Of a stretch of 11,697 nucleotides of DNA, positions 5,901-11,697 are shown piece by piece. Each line of letters opens with the position of its first letter. Within the stretch, counting starts at the first letter, position 1. The DNA is from Acidimicrobiia bacterium (GTDB taxonomy: Bacteria; Actinomycetota; Acidimicrobiia; Spongiisociales; SHLN01): NCBI GenBank assembly GCA_004283105.1, contig SHLN01000058.1, positions 1 through 11,697 of the forward strand, written 5' to 3'. The notes under the pieces are model-generated. The model had not been told where the DNA came from. It worked only from the letters and a program-made list of their open reading frames with translations, and searched no databases. The translations under genes were made by a program, and so were the position numbers.

Positions 5901-8394
5901 CACGCCCGCCATGAACGACATCTTCGTGGACAGCCTGCAACGCTTCGGCAACGTCTGCAACGGCTGCTACAAGACGATCTACACGCTCAGCATGCAAACG
6001 GCCCTCGACGAGGACATCCCCTACATCGTCACCGGTCTTTCGCGGGGACAGTTCTTCGAGACCCGCCTCACCGCCGAGCTCTTCACCGAACTGACCGTCA
6101 GCTCCGATCAGATCGACGCCAACGTGCTCGAGGCCCGTAAGGCGTACCACCGGGTCGATGACGCCGTTCAGCGGTTGCTTGACGTCTCGATGTTTGAGGA
6201 CGACGACGTGTTCGAAAAGGTCCAGTTCGTCGACTTCTACCGGTTCGTCGATGTCGGGCTCGATGAGTTGTACACCTATCTGGACGAGCGAGTCCCCTGG
6301 TCGCGGCCGACCGATACCGGGCGCTCCACCAACTGTCTGATCAACGATGTCGGCATCTACTACCACCGGAAGGTGCGCGGCTATCACAACTATGCCTTGC
6401 CGTACAGCTGGGACGTTCGCATGGGCCACAAGACCCGGGACGACGCCCTCGCCGAACTCGATGACGACATCGACGTTGCCGAGGTAGCGCGCATGCTCGA
6501 CGAGATCGGGTTCCCGGAAGATGTCACGAGCTCTGAGTCGGGCCGAATGCTCGTCCTCTATTACGTGGCGCCCGAGGAGATCCCGGCACCCGAGCTCAAG
6601 AAGCACATGGCGGCGACACTGCCCCGGCAGCTCGTCCCCAACAAGTTCGTGCGGCTCGATGTCCTTCCGCTCACACAGAACGGAAAGGTCGATCGTCGGG
6701 AGCTTCCGTCCCCCGACCACCAGCGGCCGGAGATGGAGACTACGTTCATTGCGCCGCGAACGGACAATGAGGTCGCCCTGACGGGTATCTGGGAACAGGT
6801 GCTCGGCGTCGACGGCATCGGAATCCGTGACAATTACTTCGATCTGGGCGGCGACTCGATCTCGGCCGTGCAAATCATCGCCCGGGCCCATCGGCAGGGC
6901 CTTCCGATCACGATGAACCAACTGGCCGAGCAGCTCACCATCGAGAATCTTGCCATGGCGGTGAACGCTGATGCCCTTCGGGCGGAGCGCATCGTCGGAA
7001 CCGTCTCGCTCACCCCGATTCAGCACTGGTTCTTCGAAGAGGTCGATGATGTTGAGCGCTTCCATCACGCCGTGCGCATCGCGACGGGATCCGGCGTTGA
7101 TCTCGAAGCCGTTCGGAGTGCGCTCGATGCACTCGTCGTTCATCACGATGCCCTCCGCCAATCGTTCCGTTGGAACGGAAACGGATGGGAGTCCTCGGTC
7201 GCCGATCAGGTTCCATCGATTCGTCTGGAGGTGCTCGAGCTGGACGACGACGGGCCCTCAAGGCAGATCCCTCTCGACTCGCCTCTGCTGGCGCCCTTCG
7301 ATCTTGCCCTTGCGCCGTTGATGCGGGCCGCACTTGTCGTCTCACCAGACGGCACCACCGAGTTGGCCCTCGTCGCACATCACCTGATCGTCGACTCCGT
7401 CTCGTGGTCCCACATCGTCGACGACCTCGGACACCTCACCCGAACCGTCGACGGGGCACGATCTCCGGTTCTTCCGGCCGTCACCACTTCGCTTCGGGAT
7501 TGGACGGAGCGGCTGTCCGCATCCGCTCCGGACCTCGACGCCGGGCAGTGGGAGAACATTGCCGCCACCGACGTCATGGGCTGGCCGTCGGCCGATCCCG
7601 GATCGGCAGAACGAACGGGCCACCACCGGATCGATCCCGACACGACGAGCCGGATCCTTGCCCACGCGACAGAGGCCGGACTCGGTGTCGACGAAGTGCT
7701 CATTGCCGGGCTGACGTCGGCACTGTGCGCCTCCCTGGACACCGGCCGGACCCGCTTGTTCCTCGAGGGCCACGGACGGGAGTCGGATTCTGCCGACATG
7801 GACGTGACCCGCACGATGGGCTGGTTCACGAGCCTGTTCCCGGTCGTGGCGGAGGTACCGGATGCCTCAGACCCGAAGGCGGTTGCCGTGGCGGTTCGCG
7901 ACCAGCTCTCGACGGCTCTTCGGTCGGGCCGTGACTACGGCGTGCTGCGGTATCTCCATCCGGAGGAACGCGTTCGTGCGAGCGTGGCGCTGGACCACCG
8001 GGAACACCTTGTCTTCAACTATCTCGGCCGTACCACCCATGCGGGGGCTGAGGAGGGGGAGCTCGTGCTTGCAGGACCCCTCCAGCTGGTCCGGCCACCG
8101 GAAAGCAACCGGATCTTCGGCGCCGAGGTGAACGCCTACATCGACGGCGAAGCATTGACCATCGAGTGGGCTACGCACGGCGCTGCGGCCGAGCGGCTCG
8201 AATCGATTGTCGAACAGGCCGTCGATCAGCTGCTGAGGTTCGTCGACCAGCCGGGGGACGACTCAGAGGCCTTCCCCCTGGCGGGGCTCGACGAAGCCGG
8301 CTTGGGAAAGCTTGCCTCGATCCTTGACTCGAGCCGCGGTGAGAACCGGCAATGCGCCAGGCGCTGCAGAACGTCGACGATGTCTACCCGCTGA
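2926..8394 (+). CDS. NRPS, one module: C - A(Asn) interrupted by PP-loop domain - T - E
   Basis: This 1822-residue synthetase would join the carrier-bound starter to asparagine and epimerise it. Domains by residue: C about 5-430 (active site H134-H135-x3-D139, reading HHLVTDA); A about 446-1262; T about 1275-1345 (LGGDS, Ser1311); E about 1354-1790 (H1485-H1486-x3-D1490, EGHGRE 1614-1619, MGWFTSLFP 1631-1639, NYLG 1698-1701). A-domain cores are clear: A3 YTSGSTGEPKG (583-593), A4 FDLTITSIF (626-634), A5 NEYGPTE (719-725), A7 YITGD (808-812), A8 GRRDDQVKIKGIRVELGEIE (826-845), A9 LPRQLVP, A10 NGKVDR with Lys1254. The pocket D627 L628 T631 K670 I693 G695 E720 V728 G729 K1254 reads DLTKIGEVGK, near-identical to the asparagine code DLTKLGEVGK. 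About 340 extra residues sit between A8 and A9 (separate entry). The start overlaps the carrier gene, with GAAGG 7 nt upstream. The last roughly 20 residues are Arg/Cys-rich and unlike an E-domain end; they lie in a 43-nt overlap with the next NRPS. Confidence 0.96.
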   Translation: MTEQLGLTSAQRLMLASQNFNPGDPLYNSAFLFVIEGAIDVFAFRLAFAQLVDDAEALRTVIRDPQGAAWQEVRPRVDFNLPVIDVSDRPDPETSAFAWAQEQAKQALDIEATTFDSALLKCADNQFAWYLNQHHLVTDARSVEVLFRRLEERYIAARSGLEDGIEPLPSVAAYVEYESGAAEKRDTNPNLTVVPPPLYGRPTGAAGTDNERIEIELSQRLSDEIGHLIDRPGNGALTRDLGLLQIFATATFAFLKRIGGQETITVVAPAHNRVNRRFASSAGLLMELFPIEVTTDRDETFASLHRKAQSATLDYLRLARPGHADPDINRHVNVVLNYLTMEFASFAGNRVATRWLHPDSVDAHHQLRIQVFDFDRTGRFTVAFDVATGVLGPEQRAALAAHFQSILNAMVEDWDATIEEVDLLGDTERIEVLAHAAGEAPGAAPLDVVAMFLDQVARMPDSAAVREGDITWTYAELDTATERLAARIEPKSVIGVALPRSARAVIAMLGILRAGATYVPIDPAWPVERISYVAADAGCSMIIADESLDVDSSIETLETLLEATAPVGSRPHAAPEDLAYILYTSGSTGEPKGVMVERGSLVNYISWAAGFYGPGLTFPLFTPLTFDLTITSIFVPLASGGSIVAYPSTTEAADLAVLEVFGEDEVDIVKLTPSHLALLADRDLAGSRIRQLILGGEDLPTATAARIHASAGGAIRIHNEYGPTEATVGCIVHTYDPATDQGVSVPIGRPIAGMRAYVLDAAARPVPMGVPGELWLAGTGLARGYVGKPDLTETRFPAVTGLGESKLYITGDLARLRHDGTIEYLGRRDDQVKIKGIRVELGEIEAALASHPDVTATAARLWEHGDPVASEDLIHCVRCGLASDYPGVSFDAERVCNECRAFEDYSGKARVYFKPEGELATVLTSQRGERGKYDCVALLSGGKDSTYVLCRLVDMGLRVLALTLDNGYISDQAKGNIGRVVEALGVEHRYMTTPAMNDIFVDSLQRFGNVCNGCYKTIYTLSMQTALDEDIPYIVTGLSRGQFFETRLTAELFTELTVSSDQIDANVLEARKAYHRVDDAVQRLLDVSMFEDDDVFEKVQFVDFYRFVDVGLDELYTYLDERVPWSRPTDTGRSTNCLINDVGIYYHRKVRGYHNYALPYSWDVRMGHKTRDDALAELDDDIDVAEVARMLDEIGFPEDVTSSESGRMLVLYYVAPEEIPAPELKKHMAATLPRQLVPNKFVRLDVLPLTQNGKVDRRELPSPDHQRPEMETTFIAPRTDNEVALTGIWEQVLGVDGIGIRDNYFDLGGDSISAVQIIARAHRQGLPITMNQLAEQLTIENLAMAVNADALRAERIVGTVSLTPIQHWFFEEVDDVERFHHAVRIATGSGVDLEAVRSALDALVVHHDALRQSFRWNGNGWESSVADQVPSIRLEVLELDDDGPSRQIPLDSPLLAPFDLALAPLMRAALVVSPDGTTELALVAHHLIVDSVSWSHIVDDLGHLTRTVDGARSPVLPAVTTSLRDWTERLSASAPDLDAGQWENIAATDVMGWPSADPGSAERTGHHRIDPDTTSRILAHATEAGLGVDEVLIAGLTSALCASLDTGRTRLFLEGHGRESDSADMDVTRTMGWFTSLFPVVAEVPDASDPKAVAVAVRDQLSTALRSGRDYGVLRYLHPEERVRASVALDHREHLVFNYLGRTTHAGAEEGELVLAGPLQLVRPPESNRIFGAEVNAYIDGEALTIEWATHGAAAERLESIVEQAVDQLLRFVDQPGDDSEAFPLAGLDEAGLGKLASILDSSRGENRQCARRCRTSTMSTR
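5521..6534 (+). other. PP-loop ATP-pyrophosphatase (WbpG-like amidotransferase) domain inserted in A domain
   Basis: Residues about 866-1203 of the first NRPS have no counterpart in ordinary A domains. The insert opens with CVRCG (C876, C879) followed by VSFDAERVCNEC (C896, C899), a C-x2-C-x16-C-x2-C metal-binding-like module. Next comes LLSGGKDSTYVL with the PP-loop SGGKDS at 940-945, then ALTLDNGY (961-968), VCNGC (C1011, C1014) with the following IYTLSM, and IPYIVTGLSRGQ. Later conserved-looking blocks include GRSTNCLINDVGIYYH and YALPYSWDVRMGHKTR. The order CxxC...FD-x3-CxxC, SGGKDS, then CxxC is that of N-acetyl sugar amidotransferases of the WbpG type. These are N-type ATP pyrophosphatases that adenylate an amide oxygen before replacement by ammonia. 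Related PP-loop enzymes incorporate sulfur (TtcA, MnmA) or amidate carboxylates (AsnB, GuaA). It sits where methyltransferase insertions occur in other A domains. The superfamily is clear; the exact reaction is inferred. Confidence 0.85.
8352..8394 (+). other. 43-nt overlap of two NRPS genes in different frames
   Basis: The first NRPS ends at TGA 8392-8394, while the next starts at ATG 8352 in the -1 frame relative to it. GGTGAG (8338-8343) precedes that ATG and could serve as a ribosome-binding site. In the downstream frame the previous stop is TGA 8340-8342, so the second protein cannot start much earlier. Protein similarity passes from frame to frame here: the upstream frame keeps E-domain-end residues to about SILDSSRGE, and the downstream frame is C-domain-like from residue 8 on. 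This is either a genuine gene boundary with overlap or the trace of a single-base frameshift in one larger gene. Confidence 0.6.
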
Positions 8395-11300
8395 CGGCCA
8401 CCCAGGAGGGGATGCTCTACCACACCCTGTCTGACCCGGATTCCGGGGTATACGTCAACCAGATCATTACCCCGATGTCGGGCGAGCTCGACGTTGCCCG
8501 GCTCGAACAGGCGTGGGGTGAGGTCGTTGCACGGCACGAGACGTTGCGGACCGCCTTCCTCTGGGACGGTCTCGATGACCCTCTCCAGGTCGTTCGAAGT
8601 GAGTCGGACACCGAGTGGAGCCATCTGGACCTGGACGGATTGGCAAGCTCCGAGCAGGATCGTCGGCTCGAGGTGTTCCTCGGTGACGATCGCCGTCGTG
8701 GGTTCGATCTGGCGCAGGCACCGCTCTGCCGGATGGCGCTCGTGCGGCTCGGGCCGGCCGAGTGGAAGTGGATCTGGTCGTTCCACCATCTCATTGTCGA
8801 CGGCTGGTCGGCGCACCTGATCCTGGATGAGCTCCTGGGCCGGTACGGGTTCGAGGGACCCGGGGACGTGGAGCTCGCCCGGCCACCAAAATACCGCGAT
8901 TTCGTTGCCGGCTATCTGGCACGAGATGAGAGCCGGGAAGAGGCGTTCTGGACTGAGCGATTGGCCGGGTTCACCGAGCCGCACCGCCTCGAGGTTCCGG
9001 GTCTTCCACCAGAAGCGGACGCATCCGGCTACGCGACGTATTCGCTCGACCTCGGAGCCCCGGCCTCTGAAGCCCTGGCAGCCGCCGCCCGAGAACTCAA
9101 TGTGACCTTGAATACCGTGTTTCTCGGGGCGTGGACCTTGCTCCTCTCGCGATGGACTCGCTCAAGCGACGTGGTGTTCGGAACCACCGTCGCCGGACGA
9201 CCCTCCTCTCTTCCCGGGGTGGAGCACGCCGCCGGCCTGTTCATCAACACCCTCCCGCAGCGCGTGGAGGCTCGACCGCATGAGCCTCTCGGTGAGTGGC
9301 TCCGCGGTATTCAGCGTGGCCAGATCGAGACCCGCGACTACGAGCAGTCGTCGCTGGCCTCGATTCAGCGATGGAGCGACGTCGAAGGCGGCGAGGCGCT
9401 CTTCGACAGCATCCTCGTGTTCGAGAATTACCCCCGCCGCGAGCAGTCAAATCGCTTCGGTGGGATTGAGATCGGCGAGCGCACCTACCTCGAGCAAAGC
9501 AACTACCCACTCGCCGTGCTCGTGCTGCCGGGCGACTCGATCCGCGTTCTGTTCGTCTACGACACAGCCACGTTCTCCGGTCCGGCCATCGAGAGCCTCG
9601 GCTCGCAGGTCGGTGCCCTGCTCACCTCAATGGCGTCCCGCCCGACTGAACGCCTCGCCTCGTACGGCCTCACCGACGAGAAGGCCGACGCATGGCTGCG
9701 GACCGCAGGGGCCGGTCCCGACAGCACCGGCGATGCAACCACCATTCACGAACTCATCCGCCGGGTTGCCGAGACAACTCCCGAGGCCACCGCCCTCGTC
9801 GACCCGGCCGGTTCCACCAGCTACCGCGATCTTCTGGTCAGAGCCGAGGCGATCGCCGCTCGACTGGCGAAGGCGGGAATCGGGCCCAACCGACTGGTCG
9901 GCCTGCACCTGCCCAGGTCGGCCGACATGATTACCGGACTGCTGGGCATCCTTGAAGCCGGTGGTGCGTACGTTCCCCTCGATCCCGCCTATCCGGCCGC
10001 CCACCTGCAGGACCTCCTCGCCGATGATGGCATCGAGTTCGTCCTCACCTCCTCGGCCCTGGCTCCGGATGTTCCCGAGCACGTGACGACGATTCTCATC
10101 GATGTCGACGATCCATCCGACGACCCGGCCATCCGTCTACCAGCAACTGAGTCCGATCTCGCCTACGTCATCCACACGTCAGGATCGACCGGCCGCCCGA
10201 AGGGAGTAGCCGTGACGCACGAGAACCTCGTGCGGTCGACCGCGGCCCGTAGCGTGCATTACGAAGGGCCGGTTGGAAGCTTTCTGCTGCTGTCGTCGTT
10301 TGCGTTCGACAGTTCGGTGGCCGGGATATTCTGGACCCTCACTACCGGCGGGACGCTCGTCCTGCCGGCCCCAGATCAAGAACGGGATGTCATCTCGTTG
10401 CTGGCCCTGGCGAACGAGCAACGGGTGACACACACGTTGTGCCTGCCTTCCCTGTACGAGGTTCTGCTCGAGCATGCCGGGAGTGGCCAGCTCGACTCGC
10501 TTCGAGTCGCCATCGTGGCCGGGGAAGCCTGCCCGGCCCGGGTTCTCGAGGCCCACCGCCAACGCTTGCCCGACACTGCGCTTCACAACGAGTACGGTCC
10601 GACGGAGGGAACGGTGTGGTGTACCGCTCACCGGGCGACCGGAGCCGACGAGATCCTCCCCATCGGGCGGCCAATAGCGGGCTCGCGGATCTTCCTCCTC
10701 GACGAACACGGGAATCCGGTCCCGCCCGGCTTCGCCGGAGAGATCTGCCTCGCCGGCTCCGGCGTGGTGCCCGGCTACCTCGGTCGGCCCGACCTGACGG
10801 CCGAGCGATTCGTCTCCATCCCCGTGCTCGGCGTCGAAGAACGGATCTATCGCACTGGAGACCTGGGAGCGTGGCGGAGTGACGGCGTGCTCACGTATCT
10901 CGGAAGGAGCGACACGCAGCTGAAGGTCCGGGGCCATCGGATCGAGGCCACTGCGGTGGAAACGGCGCTTCGTTCCAATCCGGCCATCAGCGAAGCCGTT
11001 GCCCTCGGCTGGTCGGCAGCGGGGCGACCGGCTGCCCAGCTGGTCGCATACGTCGGCACCGACGGTGTGGAGCTCGACATCGAGGACGTCAAGGGCACGT
11101 TGTCGGCAACCCTTCCCGAGTTCATGGTGCCCGACATTGTCGTGTCACTCCCGGGAATCCCCCGGTTGCCGAACGGCAAGGTAAACGTTGGTTCGCTTCC
11201 CGACCCCCACGATCATGCCCGCCGGGTCGGCGAGCACGTCGCTCCTCGCACCGAACGCGAAGCGGTCCTTGCGTCGATATGGTCGGACTTGCTCGGCGTC

Positions 11301-11697
11301 GACGTTGTTGGGGTGCGAGACGACTTCTTCGAACTCGGTGGCGATTCGATCGTGAGTATCCGAATGATCTCGCGAGCCCGCCAGGCCGGCATTCATGTTG
11401 CCCCCGGACAGATCGCCGGCCATCCCACCATTGAGCAACTCGCGACGGCAACCAGCGGCGAGGCGGTCCTGCAGGACGAACCGGTGTCCGGACCTGTGCC
11501 CATCGGTCCGATTCAGCAGTGGTTCTTCGAGATGAACCACGCCGTGCCCGACCAGTGGAACCAATCGAGTTTGTTCGCCGTGGAGGCGGGAGTCGACGCC
11601 GGTGTGCTTGAACGGGCGTTGCGGGCGTGTGTCGCCCACCACGACATGCTGCGATCGCGATTCGTGCACCGGAACGGGACCTGGGAGCAACACGTCG
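8352..11697 (+). CDS. NRPS, C - A - T - E(start), partial at right window edge
   Basis: The frame from ATG 8352 is open to the last base, giving 1115 complete codons with no stop. It would add the third residue to the peptide. Domains: C about residues 8-440 (VYPLTATQEGMLYH at 11-24; H145-H146-x3-D150-G151 intact); A about 463-948 with A3 HTSGSTGRPKG (608-618), A4 FAFDSSVAGIF (Asp653), A5 NEYGPTE (746-752), A7 YRTGD (833-837), A8 GRSDTQLKVRGHRIE and A10 NGKVN (Lys943); T with LGGDS (Ser999); then PIGPIQQWFFE (about 1050-1060), the opening of an epimerisation domain cut by the window. The pocket reads D653 S654 A657 L696 I721 A723 E747 V755 W756 K943 (DSALIAEVWK), which I cannot assign to a substrate. 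The A8 tail is EATAVE rather than the usual ELGEIE. Following an E-terminated protein, the C domain should be of the D-accepting (DCL) type. The start follows GGTGAG and overlaps the previous gene by 43 nt. Confidence 0.94.
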   Translation, partial: MRQALQNVDDVYPLTATQEGMLYHTLSDPDSGVYVNQIITPMSGELDVARLEQAWGEVVARHETLRTAFLWDGLDDPLQVVRSESDTEWSHLDLDGLASSEQDRRLEVFLGDDRRRGFDLAQAPLCRMALVRLGPAEWKWIWSFHHLIVDGWSAHLILDELLGRYGFEGPGDVELARPPKYRDFVAGYLARDESREEAFWTERLAGFTEPHRLEVPGLPPEADASGYATYSLDLGAPASEALAAAARELNVTLNTVFLGAWTLLLSRWTRSSDVVFGTTVAGRPSSLPGVEHAAGLFINTLPQRVEARPHEPLGEWLRGIQRGQIETRDYEQSSLASIQRWSDVEGGEALFDSILVFENYPRREQSNRFGGIEIGERTYLEQSNYPLAVLVLPGDSIRVLFVYDTATFSGPAIESLGSQVGALLTSMASRPTERLASYGLTDEKADAWLRTAGAGPDSTGDATTIHELIRRVAETTPEATALVDPAGSTSYRDLLVRAEAIAARLAKAGIGPNRLVGLHLPRSADMITGLLGILEAGGAYVPLDPAYPAAHLQDLLADDGIEFVLTSSALAPDVPEHVTTILIDVDDPSDDPAIRLPATESDLAYVIHTSGSTGRPKGVAVTHENLVRSTAARSVHYEGPVGSFLLLSSFAFDSSVAGIFWTLTTGGTLVLPAPDQERDVISLLALANEQRVTHTLCLPSLYEVLLEHAGSGQLDSLRVAIVAGEACPARVLEAHRQRLPDTALHNEYGPTEGTVWCTAHRATGADEILPIGRPIAGSRIFLLDEHGNPVPPGFAGEICLAGSGVVPGYLGRPDLTAERFVSIPVLGVEERIYRTGDLGAWRSDGVLTYLGRSDTQLKVRGHRIEATAVETALRSNPAISEAVALGWSAAGRPAAQLVAYVGTDGVELDIEDVKGTLSATLPEFMVPDIVVSLPGIPRLPNGKVNVGSLPDPHDHARRVGEHVAPRTEREAVLASIWSDLLGVDVVGVRDDFFELGGDSIVSIRMISRARQAGIHVAPGQIAGHPTIEQLATATSGEAVLQDEPVSGPVPIGPIQQWFFEMNHAVPDQWNQSSLFAVEAGVDAGVLERALRACVAHHDMLRSRFVHRNGTWEQHV

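Noticed and set aside
5833..7161. 442-codon open frame on the minus strand under the PP-loop/T/E region
   Set aside because: It lies wholly within the first NRPS, whose plus-strand frame carries recognised motifs, and its product has no family features.
7170..7934. 254-codon plus-strand frame inside the E domain
   Set aside because: Alternative-frame Arg-rich shadow; the NRPS frame contains EGHGRE, GWFTSLFP and NYLG here.

Overview
The window is the start of a nonribosomal peptide synthetase (NRPS) gene cluster in a high-GC bacterium. Base composition (roughly 64-65% G+C by eye), GC-rich third codon positions and short or overlapping gene junctions suit an actinobacterium, but the sequence alone does not fix the lineage and there is no rRNA or tRNA gene.

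Layout. Positions 1-591 (minus strand) hold most of an Sfp/EntD-type 4'-phosphopantetheinyl transferase, whose C-terminus lies beyond the window. A 222-bp divergent intergenic region (592-813) with direct and inverted repeats separates it from the plus-strand biosynthetic genes. These are a free-standing adenylation enzyme (814-2379), a 299-bp gap with a tandem 12-bp repeat and two micro-ORFs joined by ATGA overlaps, a free-standing carrier protein (2679-2933), a 1822-residue NRPS (2926-8394), and a second NRPS starting at 8352 that runs off the right edge. That second NRPS is open through the whole remaining 3.3 kb.

How the genes would work together. The transferase would add phosphopantetheine arms to all carrier domains. 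The free-standing A enzyme has a proline-like pocket and would load the free-standing carrier as starter. The first NRPS (C-A-T-E) would condense this starter with asparagine, since its pocket reads DLTKIGEVGK, one residue from a classical Asn code, and would epimerise the residue. The second NRPS (C-A-T-E, E cut by the window) would add a third residue of unknown identity, also D-configured.

Main discovery candidate. The Asn-type A domain of the first NRPS is interrupted between core motifs A8 and A9 by about 340 residues. The insert carries a four-cysteine CxxC...CxxC module, a PP-loop SGGKDS motif and a further CxxC. This is the architecture of PP-loop ATP pyrophosphatases of the WbpG (N-acetyl sugar amidotransferase) type. 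Such enzymes activate an amide or carboxyl oxygen with ATP so that ammonia or sulfur can replace it. An in-line amidine- or thioamide-forming, or Asp-amidating, domain inside an A domain is the most interesting hypothesis here. The glutaminase, dehydrogenase, thioesterase and transporter genes such a pathway may need are not in the window.
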